64,000 nucleotides of DNA from Dyadobacter crusticola DSM 16708 (GTDB lineage: Bacteria > Bacteroidota > Bacteroidia > Cytophagales > Spirosomataceae), in NCBI RefSeq assembly GCF_000701505.1, contig NZ_JNJB01000004.1, forward strand, positions 434,001 to 498,000, written 5' to 3'. This document shows, piece after piece, positions 44,899 to 54,570 of the stretch (within the stretch, counting starts at the first letter, position 1; the number at the start of each line of letters is the position of its first letter). The notes beneath the pieces are model-generated. The model saw nothing but the letters and a program-made list of their open reading frames with translations. It did not search any database and was not told the origin of the DNA. The position numbers were made by a program, and so were the translations under genes.

Positions 44899-47352
44899 AT
44901 GAAATTCTTATTAAACCTAACTGTAGCATTGCTACTGATCGGAAATGCTGCGTTCGCCCAAACCTCGGCAGGTGTGCCGGGCAGCGGCAAAGTTTCCGGA
45001 TCCGTTCTCGACGAAAAATCCCAGGCATTTCCATTTGTGAATGTACTGCTGCTCCAAGCCAAAGATTCAACACTCGTAAAGGGACTTGCAGCGGACGAAA
45101 ATGGCAAGTTTCAATTTGACCAGGTCTCAAACGGTACTTACGTAACTCTGGTTTCAATGGTTGGTTACCAAAAAAATTACAGCGCGACATTTACCGTCGA
45201 CAATAATGTAGTCGCACTTCCTCCATTCAATCTTAAAACAGACGTAAAGGCGTTGAATGAGGTGACGGTTGTTGCCAAAAAACCTTTCATCGAACAGGAG
45301 ATCGACCGCACGGTTGTGAATGTGGAAAACAGCATTGTTTCAGCTGGCGCCACTGCACTGGAAGTACTCGAAAGAGCGCCCGGCGTAACAGTTGACCAGC
45401 AAAACGACCAGCTCAAACTAAGAGGCAAGGAAGGTGTAATTGTCCAGATTGATGGGAAACAGACCTTTTTATCACAACAGGAACTGATTACCCTGCTCCG
45501 CAATACGCCCAGCGATAACATTGAAAAGATCGAGCTGATCACCAACCCATCTGCCAAATACGACGCAGCCGGTAACTCTGGGATCATCAACATCAAGATG
45601 AAGCGCAACAAAAACTACGGTACCAACGGAAACATCAACCTGGGTGGTGCGTGGGCGAAATACGGCAGAGGTAATGCTACTGCCACTATTAATCACAGAG
45701 CGGGTAAAATGAGCTCCTTCATCAGCGGCGGCGCGTTTGTCAACAAAGGGTTTAACAATAACGACATTTACCGCACGATTCCGTTTGAAGATAAAGTGAC
45801 CATTTTTGATCAGCGTACAGAGCGGATTAATAAATCTGAATACTACAATGTACGCGCAGGTGTTGATTATTTCGCAACTGAAAAAAGCACGTTTGGTGTG
45901 TTGGTTTCCGGTTTTTACAGCGAGTTCAGCAACCCTTTCGGACAAACCAATACGCGCATTCTCAATGAAGACCTGACCTTGCAGCGTACTTTCCGTACCG
46001 ATGTATTCAATGGAGGCACCCAGAACAATATCAGTACCAACCTCAACTTCAAGCACCAGTTTAACGACAAAGGAAAAGAACTGACTTTCGATGTCGATTA
46101 CGTGAGATATGGCGGCAAAAAAAGCAGCAACCTCGACACGAAATACTACTTGCCTGACGGCCAGCAAACGGGAGCTCCGGAGACAGTGCGGAATAATATG
46201 CCGTCAGATATTAACATCGGTGTCGCAAAACTGGATTACGCCCAGCCACTCTGGAAAGGAAAGTTTGAAACGGGCTTGAAATCCAGCTACGTTGCTTCGG
46301 ATAACGACATGGTTTTTGAAACCAAAGCAGATGAATGGGTGCTAGACCCTACCCGCTCGAACCGGTTTAAGTACACAGAGAATGTCAATGCGGCTTACCT
46401 GAATTACAGCGGCAGCCTGACCAAAAAGATGAAATACCAGCTTGGTATCCGTGGCGAGCATACGCATTCAATCGGCAACTCGGTGACATTGAACCAAAAA
46501 CGTGACCGGAATTACATTAACTTCTTCCCCAGCGTGTTTTTATCCAATCAGCTCGATACGAATAACGTGCTGAACCTTTCTTACAGCCGCCGCATTGACC
46601 GCCCAAATTACCAGTCACTGAACCCATTTGAATTCTATCTTGACCCGTATACTTTCCAGCGCGGAAATCCCAACCTGAAACCACAGTATACCAACTCATT
46701 TCAGCTGGTGCACGTTTACAAGAGCTTCCTGAACACCACGCTTGCTTACAGCCGGATCAAAGATATGATCGCCGACGAGCTGCCTCAGCAGATCGCTTCC
46801 GAAAACAAGACTTTTGTAACATCCGATAACCTGGACAATCAGGATAATCTCAGCCTGACAGTCTCATTCCCGATCAAAGTCGCTAAATGGTGGAATATAC
46901 AGACCAATTTCACGGGGGTATACAATCACTATAATTCAGTATACCTGGGAGAGATACTTGAAATTAAGCAGGCAAGCTGGAACATGTATGCAGCTAACCA
47001 GTTCACTATTTCTAAAACATGGTCCGGTGAGATTTCAGGTTGGTACAATAGCCGCGCATTCTACGGTTTGTATCAAGCCAAGCCGATGGGAATGCTGAAT
47101 GCAGGTTTACAGAAAAACATCTGGAACAAAAAAGGATCAATCCGCCTGAATGTCAACGACATTTTCTGGACCAACCGGTTCCGCGGAAGAGCAGTGTACA
47201 AGGATATTGATTTCCATGTGAAATCACAATGGCCGAGCCGCCAGTTCAGGCTCACATTCACCTACAATTTTGGTAATCAAAATGTAAAAGGTGCACGCCA
47301 GCGCAATACAGGTTCTGATGATCTGCAAAAGCGCGCAAATGGCGGAAGTTAG
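44899..47352 (+). CDS. TonB-dependent outer-membrane beta-barrel receptor
   Basis: 817 residues with a signal peptide ending FAQT. A carboxypeptidase-regulatory-like domain (about 35-125) is followed by a TonB plug: ALNEVTVVAKKP, EVLERAPGVTVDQQ, LKLRGKEGVIVQIDGK and KIELITNPSAKYDAAG. The rest is the outer-membrane barrel of the OMP_b-brl_3 type, ending with a Tyr/Phe-rich strand. There is no SusD next to it, so it is not a SusCD transporter. A TonB-dependent uptake or sensing role for an unknown ligand is likely. A terminator follows. Confidence 0.93.
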   Translation: MKFLLNLTVALLLIGNAAFAQTSAGVPGSGKVSGSVLDEKSQAFPFVNVLLLQAKDSTLVKGLAADENGKFQFDQVSNGTYVTLVSMVGYQKNYSATFTVDNNVVALPPFNLKTDVKALNEVTVVAKKPFIEQEIDRTVVNVENSIVSAGATALEVLERAPGVTVDQQNDQLKLRGKEGVIVQIDGKQTFLSQQELITLLRNTPSDNIEKIELITNPSAKYDAAGNSGIINIKMKRNKNYGTNGNINLGGAWAKYGRGNATATINHRAGKMSSFISGGAFVNKGFNNNDIYRTIPFEDKVTIFDQRTERINKSEYYNVRAGVDYFATEKSTFGVLVSGFYSEFSNPFGQTNTRILNEDLTLQRTFRTDVFNGGTQNNISTNLNFKHQFNDKGKELTFDVDYVRYGGKKSSNLDTKYYLPDGQQTGAPETVRNNMPSDINIGVAKLDYAQPLWKGKFETGLKSSYVASDNDMVFETKADEWVLDPTRSNRFKYTENVNAAYLNYSGSLTKKMKYQLGIRGEHTHSIGNSVTLNQKRDRNYINFFPSVFLSNQLDTNNVLNLSYSRRIDRPNYQSLNPFEFYLDPYTFQRGNPNLKPQYTNSFQLVHVYKSFLNTTLAYSRIKDMIADELPQQIASENKTFVTSDNLDNQDNLSLTVSFPIKVAKWWNIQTNFTGVYNHYNSVYLGEILEIKQASWNMYAANQFTISKTWSGEISGWYNSRAFYGLYQAKPMGMLNAGLQKNIWNKKGSIRLNVNDIFWTNRFRGRAVYKDIDFHVKSQWPSRQFRLTFTYNFGNQNVKGARQRNTGSDDLQKRANGGS

Positions 47353-47407
47353 AGGAATCCCGGTCGCATGACCAGTATTCATAAATTAGTTAGGTTTGTT
47401 ATGCAGA

Positions 47408-47445
47408 AAATCCATCCCGCAGCTTGCGAGATGGATTTCTTTTTT
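47408..47445 (+). terminator. Terminator of the beta-barrel receptor gene
   Basis: AAATCCATCCCGC (47408-47420) pairs with GCGAGATGGATTT (47426-47438) with one mismatch and a 5-base loop, followed by seven T. Confidence 0.85.
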
Positions 47446-47467
47446 AACTAATCTATGTCGCGGAAGA

Positions 47468-48658
47468 CTATGCTTCCAAAGCTGCCACGCCGGGAAGTAC
47501 TTTACCTTCCATATATTCAAGCAAAGCACCGCCGCCCGTTGAAACGTAGCTCACACGGTCGCCGTAACCTGCATTGTTGATAGCAGAAGCAGAGTCGCCG
47601 CCGCCAATCAGTGAGAATGCGTCGTTTTCCTCAGTCACCGCTACTACTGCCTCCGCAATTGCATTGGTACCTGTTGCGAAATTCGGGAATTCAAAAACAC
47701 CCATTGGTCCGTTCCAAAGTACGGTTTTGGAGTTCTTGATAATCTCTGCGAAGATTTTAGCAGTTTCAGGGCCGATGTCCAATCCTTCCCAATCATCAGG
47801 AATTTCGCCGGCTGGTACTACTTTACGATCTGCATCGTTGGCGAATTTGTCTGCAATAACGGTATCCACAGGAAGGATCAGGTTAACACCTTTGTCCTTT
47901 GCTTTCTGAACCAGTTCCAATGTAAGATCCTGCTTATCTGCTTCCAGAAGCGACTTACCAATCTTTCCGCCCTGCGCTTTTGAGAATGTATATGACATTC
48001 CGCCGCCGATGATCAGGTTATCCACTTTGTCGATCAGACGCTCGATAATGAGGATTTTGTCTGAAATTTTCGCGCCGCCCATGATTGCGGTAAATGGTCT
48101 TTCTGAATGTTCAAGCAATCTTTCTGCATTGTCCAGCTCAGCCTGCATCACATAACCGCACACTTTATCCGTAAAAAACTTACCGATAACGGCCGTAGAA
48201 GCATGCGCCCGGTGCGCAGTTCCGAATGCGTCCATTACCCAAACATCACCCAGTTTCGACAGCTTTTCAGCAAACTCTTCGTTTCCTTTTTCTTCTTCTT
48301 TGTAAAAACGAAGGTTTTCCAGCAAAAGCACTTCTCCCGGTTGCAATGCAGCAGCCATTTCGGTTGCGCTTTCACCGATACAATCGTCGGCAAACTTCAC
48401 TGTTTTGCCAAGTATCAGTGACAGCGGGTTCACCAGATGTTTAAGAGAATACTTTTCCGTTGGTCCGTCTTTCGGGCGGCCCAGGTGCGACATCAAAATA
48501 ACGGCACCTCCGTCGTTGAGAATCTTACTGATTGTAGGAATTGTTGCACGGATACGGGTATCGTCCGTGATTTCAAATTTGTCATTGAGCGGGACGTTAA
48601 AATCCACGCGGACCAAGGCTTTTTTGCCTGAGAAATCATAAGAATCTAATGTTGTCAT
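47468..48658 (-). CDS. pgk: Phosphoglycerate kinase
   Basis: 396 residues, normal length. It transfers phosphate between 1,3-bisphosphoglycerate and ADP. The family signature [10 protein letters not shown] near the start, GRPK in the substrate loop, and GGGDSASA near the C-terminus for nucleotide binding are intact. It stands alone, not beside gap or tpi. A TACATTTG box on the minus strand at 48688-48695, 29 bases upstream, is a likely promoter. Confidence 0.97.
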   Translation of the reverse strand: MTTLDSYDFSGKKALVRVDFNVPLNDKFEITDDTRIRATIPTISKILNDGGAVILMSHLGRPKDGPTEKYSLKHLVNPLSLILGKTVKFADDCIGESATEMAAALQPGEVLLLENLRFYKEEEKGNEEFAEKLSKLGDVWVMDAFGTAHRAHASTAVIGKFFTDKVCGYVMQAELDNAERLLEHSERPFTAIMGGAKISDKILIIERLIDKVDNLIIGGGMSYTFSKAQGGKIGKSLLEADKQDLTLELVQKAKDKGVNLILPVDTVIADKFANDADRKVVPAGEIPDDWEGLDIGPETAKIFAEIIKNSKTVLWNGPMGVFEFPNFATGTNAIAEAVVAVTEENDAFSLIGGGDSASAINNAGYGDRVSYVSTGGGALLEYMEGKVLPGVAALEA

Positions 48659-48687
48659 GGGCAGGTAAAATTGTTTTCCATAGGTAA

Positions 48688-48695
48688 CAAATGTA
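48688..48695 (-). promoter_or_regulatory. Possible -7 promoter element of pgk
   Basis: The minus strand reads TACATTTG, an exact TAnnTTTG match, 29 bases before the pgk ATG. No good TTTG lies 19-21 bases further upstream. Confidence 0.45.
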
Positions 48696-48882
48696 ATCCA
48701 ATTTCTTTATAATATACTATATAAGTCAGAATTCACAGGTTTTGAAATAGGTATAATGCAATTTTACCTCTCAATTTTTCTAAAAACTATATACTTAACA
48801 AAATTTTAATATCCTCTCATCTTTTAAAATCTTGCTGTAACTTTATACTTCTATTGAATCAGAAAATCCAGCTAAGAAAGAC

Positions 48883-50610
48883 GTGCCTTCGGATCAAATT
48901 GTGGAGAATGCTGGGATTGCAGCCGAGTTACCGACCGGGTTCCCCATTGACCTTCCACCCAAATACTACCATGATTATTTCAGCTACGTGCTGGAATTTG
49001 TCAGAAAGCGCTACGCGCATTTACTGAATGAAAAAGAGCTCGGCTTCCTTGAAACCTATGACAGGCTTTCGGAGGATGCACAATGCCTTTTTATTCGGTT
49101 CAGCAACCGCAGCAAATCATTTTTCAGGGTCAACAGTCTCTCCTACTCCGAGATCACAGATTTACCGGCTGTACTGGAAGAGCTGCACGACAACGGCTTC
49201 ATCGAATCGATCTGCGATGCGCATGAACCTCGGTTCGGCGAAATCATGGAGCTGTTTACCAAACCTGAACATTTGCATTTCACCAGGCTGCTCGAACCCG
49301 ATGTAATGCCCGCCAAAAGCATTAAAAAGCCCGATCTTGTCCGCTGGCTGATGCATGATTACGATTTCAAAACCCTGTGCGAGATTATTACAACTACCGA
49401 GCCGGTTGTAAAAGTGACCTACGAGGCGGAAGTGATGCTGATGAAGTTCCTCTTCTTTGGGAACCGGCACGCAGATATGACCGAATTCGTAATCCGCGAC
49501 CTGGGTCACGTGCGATTCCAATCTTTTGACGAGCAGTTTCTGTCCATTCAGTTTGAAACGAGGAAGGAAGTTGACGATACTTTGACGGTATCGCTGATGA
49601 AAGAAACCTTTGACGTGATCAAGAATGCACTGCCGCCAGAGGAGGTTTACGACTGGTTTATGAACTGGTACGCAGGCAACGGACCCGGACTTGCGTCCAA
49701 AGCATTGCCTTCGTTCAACCTGCTGATATTAAGGATCGGAGCCTGGCTGGAACGTAAGAAAATGCTTTCGCAGGCACTCGTGATTTACCAGCTGACCAAC
49801 GATGCACCCGCGCGCGAGCGGCGCGTGCGGCTCCTGTACAACCTGGGCGAAATCGAAGAAGCACTCGCATTGTGTGAGGAAATTGCCGAAAACCCGCAGA
49901 ATGCGGATGAACGCTATTTCAGTCTGGATTTTCAGGAAAGAATTAAAAACAAAAAGCGCAAGCTCGTCAAGCGGACTACCCAGGCGCTCAAAGATGCGGC
50001 GGCTATTGAAGTTCCGATCACATTCCGTTTCCAGGTAGAATATGGGGCGATCGAATACTACCGGGCGCAGGGTTACAATGCGTTTTTCAGCGAAAACGAA
50101 CCTTGGCGCGCCTTGTTCGGACTGCTTTTCTGGGATATTATCTATGATACCAACGTGCAGACAATCCATAATCCCCTGCAACGCATTCCGTCTGACTTCT
50201 TTTTACCTGATTTCTATTTTAAAAGATCGGCGCAGTTGAAGGAGAGACTGGAAGCTGCAAGTTCGCGCGAGATTATCGACGAACTTGTCAGCCAGACTTT
50301 CAAAGATAAATTCGGGATCACCAACGTGCTGGTACCCTGGTACGAAGGCGCGCTTGAAAAGGTACTTACGCTCACATCTTTGCTCTCTCCCGAAAAAATC
50401 CGGGCGGTGATGCTGGAAATTGCATTGAACCTGCGCGAAAATACCCGCGGCTTTCCGGATTTGCTGGTCTGGAATGAAAACGAGTATGCTTTTATTGAAA
50501 TCAAATCCCCTACCGATCACCTTTCTTCGCGCCAGCTGCATTGGCAGCATTTCTTTGCCGAGCACGAGGTTTCCAGCCGCATTGTGCGCGTGAACTGGCT
50601 GCGGGACTGA
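48883..50610 (+). CDS. FAN1-like VRR-NUC domain nuclease
   Basis: 575 residues, starting at GTG 48883 (no suitable ATG nearby). The N-terminal part (FVRKRYAHLLNEKELGFL, then AQCLFIRFSNRSKSFFRV) resembles the helical/wing region of FAN1. The middle is helical with TPR-like repeats (LLYNLGEIEEALALCEEI). The C-terminal VRR-NUC domain has RGFPDLLVWNENEYAFIEIKSP followed by DHLSSRQLHWQ, with PD and ExK metal-binding residues in place. Eukaryotic FAN1 and Pseudomonas FAN1 cut DNA near interstrand crosslinks; a structure-specific nuclease in repair is expected here. It is adjacent to an EEP-family gene, convergent. Confidence 0.9.
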   Translation: MPSDQIVENAGIAAELPTGFPIDLPPKYYHDYFSYVLEFVRKRYAHLLNEKELGFLETYDRLSEDAQCLFIRFSNRSKSFFRVNSLSYSEITDLPAVLEELHDNGFIESICDAHEPRFGEIMELFTKPEHLHFTRLLEPDVMPAKSIKKPDLVRWLMHDYDFKTLCEIITTTEPVVKVTYEAEVMLMKFLFFGNRHADMTEFVIRDLGHVRFQSFDEQFLSIQFETRKEVDDTLTVSLMKETFDVIKNALPPEEVYDWFMNWYAGNGPGLASKALPSFNLLILRIGAWLERKKMLSQALVIYQLTNDAPARERRVRLLYNLGEIEEALALCEEIAENPQNADERYFSLDFQERIKNKKRKLVKRTTQALKDAAAIEVPITFRFQVEYGAIEYYRAQGYNAFFSENEPWRALFGLLFWDIIYDTNVQTIHNPLQRIPSDFFLPDFYFKRSAQLKERLEAASSREIIDELVSQTFKDKFGITNVLVPWYEGALEKVLTLTSLLSPEKIRAVMLEIALNLRENTRGFPDLLVWNENEYAFIEIKSPTDHLSSRQLHWQHFFAEHEVSSRIVRVNWLRD

Positions 50611-50611
50611 G

Positions 50612-51415
50612 TTATTTCAATATAAAATCAGCTACCACAGGCAAGTGATCAGAAGCATATTTTTCATCGATCACGCGGGTGTTGGAAGCTTTCAGGTTAT
50701 CCGATTTGAACATGATAAAATCGATCGTTTTGTTAGGCTTTTCAACCGGGATCGTGAAGCCGCATTCTGAGCAGGTTCTCTTGAAGTATTGATCGAGATA
50801 AGTGATCACTTTGCTTTCCGGCACTGCGTTGAAATCTCCGGCCAAAATCATGGGCAGCTCGGTTTTTCCAAAATGCGTGATGATCGTTTCGGCTTGCAGT
50901 ACGCGGTTCGGTTCTTTCAAACCCAAATGCGTACTTGCAAAAACCAGCTTTTTGTTGTTCGGCAATGTAACTCTAATTGCAGCCACCGTGCGGTCTTCCT
51001 CTTTCAGCTCTGCATGAATGGGCAGTTTGTAGCGTACAGAATCAACGATCGGGAATTTAGACAAAACAGCAACGCCGTAATCGCCTCCGCCGTGGTCAAT
51101 TGCTTTGGAAAAATAGAATTTCATCCCCGTCAGTTCAGCGAGCTGCTGCGCCTGGTTTTTACCTTTTCCGGATCTTCCGGTATTTACATCTACTTCCTGT
51201 AATGCAACGAAATGGGGCTTTTCTGCATTGATAACCTTTGCAATGGCCTCAATGTCAATTTTATCGCCGGCAGAAGGCGGATTGGCATGATGGATATTGT
51301 AGGTCATTACTTTGAAGCGCTGGTCTTTGCGCAGCACTTCGGAATACTCTTTGGAAAAGCCGGCGAGGGTTGCGAATCCTACCAGGATCAGCAGGACCCG
51401 GAGCGTGTTTTTCAT
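50612..51415 (-). CDS. Endonuclease/exonuclease/phosphatase family hydrolase, exported
   Basis: 267 residues with a signal peptide (LRVLLILVGFATLAGF). EEP-fold motifs are seen: VMTYNIHH with the first Asn, VALQEVD with the metal-binding Glu, ILAGDFNAVPES, and SDHLPVVADF with the terminal Asp/His pair. Such exported members act on phosphodiesters, sphingomyelin-type lipids or extracellular DNA; the substrate cannot be named. Its stop lies 1 base from that of the convergent FAN1-like gene. Confidence 0.92.
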   Translation of the reverse strand: MKNTLRVLLILVGFATLAGFSKEYSEVLRKDQRFKVMTYNIHHANPPSAGDKIDIEAIAKVINAEKPHFVALQEVDVNTGRSGKGKNQAQQLAELTGMKFYFSKAIDHGGGDYGVAVLSKFPIVDSVRYKLPIHAELKEEDRTVAAIRVTLPNNKKLVFASTHLGLKEPNRVLQAETIITHFGKTELPMILAGDFNAVPESKVITYLDQYFKRTCSECGFTIPVEKPNKTIDFIMFKSDNLKASNTRVIDEKYASDHLPVVADFILK

Positions 51416-51527
51416 ATAAATCGGATGGTTTAGGATTATTCAGGTGCCAAAAATAAGCGTTTAGATTTTTTCCACGCCAGCTTTTTAATTTTCATTATCA
51501 TTACGAAATCATTAACCAGCGACTTTT

Positions 51528-52850
51528 ATGAGGCTAAAATTTTTACTGCTGCTAGTGGCCGTTTCAGCAGGATTGAGCAGCGCATTTGGCCAAACCAAAC
51601 CGGAAGATGTGAAAACCTTCGCATTGGCCAACGGAATGAAGTTCCTTGTGCTGGAAGACCATTCCATTCCAAATGCCAATATGTACATTTTCTGGAAAGT
51701 CGGCTCGCGGAACGAGGTGCACGGCATTACCGGACTCTCCCATTTCTTCGAACACATGATGTTCAATGGTTCCAAGAATTTCGGGCCCAAAGAATTCGAC
51801 CGTTTTATGGAAGCAAATGGCGGCTCCAACAATGCATATACCACTGAAAACGTGACTGTGTACACAGACTGGTTTCAGAAAGACGCACTGGAACCCATTT
51901 TCAAGCTCGAATCTGACCGCATTGCCAATTTGTCCATTGACCCGAAAATGGTCGAAAGCGAGCGCGGGGTGGTACTTTCAGAGCGCAGTACCGGCCTGGA
52001 AAACAGCAACTACCGCCTCATCGGCGAATTGGTACAATCCGTTGCATTCCAGGAACATCCATATATGTTCCCTGTGATCGGGTTTGAGTCTGATATCAAA
52101 AGCTGGACGCAGGAAGATCTGGAAAACTATTTCAAAACATACTATTCTCCCAACAATGCGACCGTCGTGATTGTGGGCGACATTACTTTGGAACAGGTAA
52201 AAAAGCTGGCAGATCAATATATGGCGCCGATTCCGGCAAGGGGCTTACCACCTAAGATCAGGACCGTGGAGCCGCCACAGAACGGAGAAAGAAGAGTGAC
52301 CGCCTACAAAGACATTGCAACCCCGAATGTTTTAATGGCGTACCACGTACCCGAGACAAAACATGAAGATTACTACGCATTAGAACTGTTCAGCAGTCTT
52401 TTGACCTCCGGCAATTCTTCCCGACTTACCAAATCCCTGGTAATGGACTCCACGCTGGCAACAAATGTGTCCAGCTTTACCGACCAGAGTTTCGATCCCA
52501 GCCTTTTCGTGATCTATGCAATCGCGGGCAGCAACGTTTCCGCGCCGGATCTTGAAAAAGCGATCGATAACCAGATCGAAATGGTGATCAAAGACGGGGT
52601 GAAAGAAGAGGAACTTCAAAAAGTGAAAAATCAGAAGCTGATGGAATTTTATCGTACGCTGGAAAGCATCAATGGAAAAGCAAACAGCCTGGGTAGTTAT
52701 GATGTGTTTTTTGGTGATTATAAAAAGATGTTTGAAGCACCGGAGCTGTACAAAAAAGTGACTGTGGAAGATATAAAGCGGGTTGCTGCCAAATACTTCA
52801 CGTCACGCAACCGAACAGTGGGATACCTGCTTCCTGAGAAATCAAAATAG
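51528..52850 (+). CDS. M16 peptidase, catalytic member of a pair
   Basis: 440 residues with a signal peptide ending AFGQ. The inverted zinc motif is HFFEH (His72, Glu75, His76) in ITGLSHFFEHMMFNG, and the third ligand Glu is in MVESERGVVLSE. The C-terminal M16 half is present (VAYHVPETKHE-type segment). It should be a periplasmic zinc protease for short peptides. The next gene, 40 bases downstream, encodes the second M16 protein without zinc residues. Confidence 0.94.
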   Translation: MRLKFLLLLVAVSAGLSSAFGQTKPEDVKTFALANGMKFLVLEDHSIPNANMYIFWKVGSRNEVHGITGLSHFFEHMMFNGSKNFGPKEFDRFMEANGGSNNAYTTENVTVYTDWFQKDALEPIFKLESDRIANLSIDPKMVESERGVVLSERSTGLENSNYRLIGELVQSVAFQEHPYMFPVIGFESDIKSWTQEDLENYFKTYYSPNNATVVIVGDITLEQVKKLADQYMAPIPARGLPPKIRTVEPPQNGERRVTAYKDIATPNVLMAYHVPETKHEDYYALELFSSLLTSGNSSRLTKSLVMDSTLATNVSSFTDQSFDPSLFVIYAIAGSNVSAPDLEKAIDNQIEMVIKDGVKEEELQKVKNQKLMEFYRTLESINGKANSLGSYDVFFGDYKKMFEAPELYKKVTVEDIKRVAAKYFTSRNRTVGYLLPEKSK

Positions 52851-52890
52851 CCCATTCATATTACTGACATTCATTCATAACTTTTGAAAT

Positions 52891-54267
52891 ATGAAAAAGA
52901 TACTATTTGTGTGGGCTGCGCTGCTTTCCCTTTCCGCCTCTGCACAAAACAACTTTAAGCTTTCCGCGTACGAGAAATTCAAGCTGAAAAATGGGCTGAC
53001 CGTCTACTTAATGGAGCAGCACGAAGTTCCGCTGATCAATGTATCAGCTGTTTTTGACGCGGGTTCTATCAACGATGGGGACAAGTACGGACTTGCCGGC
53101 ATAACCGCGGATGCACTGATGTTTGGCACAGAGAAATACACCAAGCCGCAGATCGAGGAAATGACTGATTTCGTAGGTGCCACCATCAATACCTATGCTG
53201 GAAAAGATATGGCGGGTGTCACCTCTTCCTTCGCGGTAAAAGACCAGGAGAGGCTGTTCGATATCATTCAGCAGGTGTTAATGCATCCTGTATTTGACAA
53301 AACTGAATTTGAAAAACATAAACAGCGCACAATTCAGCAGCTGGTGCGCCAAAAGGAGAGTCCGCGCGCGGTGATTACTAATTACATGAATGCATTTATG
53401 TTCAACAACTTCCCTTACGCAACACCCGGCGGCGGCACACAGTCGACTGTTGAAAAGCTGACAGCCGCTGATGCGAAAGCCTTTTATGAAGGAAACTATA
53501 CTTCCGGTCGCGGCGCCATTGCTGTTGTTGGTGATTTTAAAACAGCAGATATGAAGAAGAAAATCACGGCATTATTCGGAAGCTGGAAAACGGCACCTTA
53601 CCGCATGGTAAAACGGGTTGCACCTGATCTGGAATTTGAAAAAAGTCGGGTTCTGCTTGTGGACAAGCCAGATGCAAGGGAAACTACCTTTTCAATCAGC
53701 GGGAAAGGAATTGGTTACAATTCGGCGGACTACGTACCTGTTCTCGTGGTGAATACCATTCTCGGCGGGCGATTTACCTCGTGGCTCAACGATGCGCTAC
53801 GTGTAAATTCAGGACTTACTTACGGGGCCAGAAGCGGCTTCACCCGCTATAAGTTTGCCGGCACATTCGCGATCAGTACTTTCACTAAAAACTCTACCAC
53901 GGTACCTGCCATCGATATGGCGCTGCAAGTGTTGGACAGTCTGCATAAAACGGGAATTAATGAGGAAATTCTCAAATCGGCGAAAGCATACGTGAAAGGC
54001 AGCTTTCCGCCTGCATATGAATCGGCAGGTGAACTGGCGCAGCTGCTTACAGACATGCATGTTTACAATTTTGATGAAAGTTTTATCAACACTTTTCAGT
54101 CGAAAGTCGATGGTATGACCACCGCGCATGCCAGGGATATCATTGCCAATCACTTTCCCAAAGACAAACTCCAATTCATCCTGATCGGAAAAGCAGACGA
54201 AATTCGCGACCAGGTAAAGAAGTACGGTGAAATCACTGAAAAGCAGATTAAGGCTGACGGGTTTTAG
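52891..54267 (+). CDS. M16 peptidase-like partner without zinc site
   Basis: 458 residues with a signal peptide (KILFVWAALLSLSASAQ). The fold is M16, but at the zinc motif the sequence reads GLAGITADALMFG, without the HxxEH residues. GGGRF/GGRFTSWLNDALR and the R/Y-type substrate residues of the second half are present. In bacterial and mitochondrial heterodimers such a subunit contributes to substrate binding while its partner cuts. Adjacency to the active member supports that arrangement; it is an inference. Confidence 0.93.
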   Translation: MKKILFVWAALLSLSASAQNNFKLSAYEKFKLKNGLTVYLMEQHEVPLINVSAVFDAGSINDGDKYGLAGITADALMFGTEKYTKPQIEEMTDFVGATINTYAGKDMAGVTSSFAVKDQERLFDIIQQVLMHPVFDKTEFEKHKQRTIQQLVRQKESPRAVITNYMNAFMFNNFPYATPGGGTQSTVEKLTAADAKAFYEGNYTSGRGAIAVVGDFKTADMKKKITALFGSWKTAPYRMVKRVAPDLEFEKSRVLLVDKPDARETTFSISGKGIGYNSADYVPVLVVNTILGGRFTSWLNDALRVNSGLTYGARSGFTRYKFAGTFAISTFTKNSTTVPAIDMALQVLDSLHKTGINEEILKSAKAYVKGSFPPAYESAGELAQLLTDMHVYNFDESFINTFQSKVDGMTTAHARDIIANHFPKDKLQFILIGKADEIRDQVKKYGEITEKQIKADGF

Positions 54268-54310
54268 TATAAGTTGAAGAGTCTTTTCTTTTAAGAGCAT
54301 TGTGCATACG

Positions 54311-54534
54311 GCGCTTCGACTGCGCTCAGCCTGACAAAGTATTTTGCTCATCAAGCATGGAAGAGCTCACTGCGAGACAGCGCAATGCATTGCCAAGCGA
54401 ATCGGAACAAGCATTGTCAAGCGAAGCGAAAAAAGCTTTGTCAAGCGAAGCGAAAAAAGCTTTGTCAAGCGAAGCGAAACAAGCTTTGTCAGGCTGAGCG
54501 AAACAAGCTTTGTCAGGCTGAGCGGAGTCGAAGC
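54311..54534. repeat. REP-like inverted repeat expanded by a 24-bp tandem repeat
   Basis: GCTTCGACT...CTGACAAAG at 54312-54338 and its complement at 54507-54533 differ at one base (26 of 27). Between them lie six copies of a 24-bp unit, from 54387 to 54530, with the form GCTTTGTCAAGCGAAGCGAA plus four bases. The last two copies carry the REP word CAGGCTGAGCG. Because 24 is a multiple of 3, spurious open frames appear on both strands; I do not accept them as genes. Confidence 0.9.
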
Positions 54535-54570
54535 TAAGGTGCACTATATCACCATTAACCATACTTTGAA

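Noticed and set aside
54387..54530. The regular 24-bp repeats considered as a CRISPR array
   Set aside because: The copies are directly adjacent, with no unique spacers and no cas genes in the window.
54300..54562. Open frames on both strands with LSSEAKKA-type and FASLDKA-type repeats
   Set aside because: They are translations of the 24-bp tandem repeat, which stays in frame because its length is a multiple of three; there is no start context or homology.
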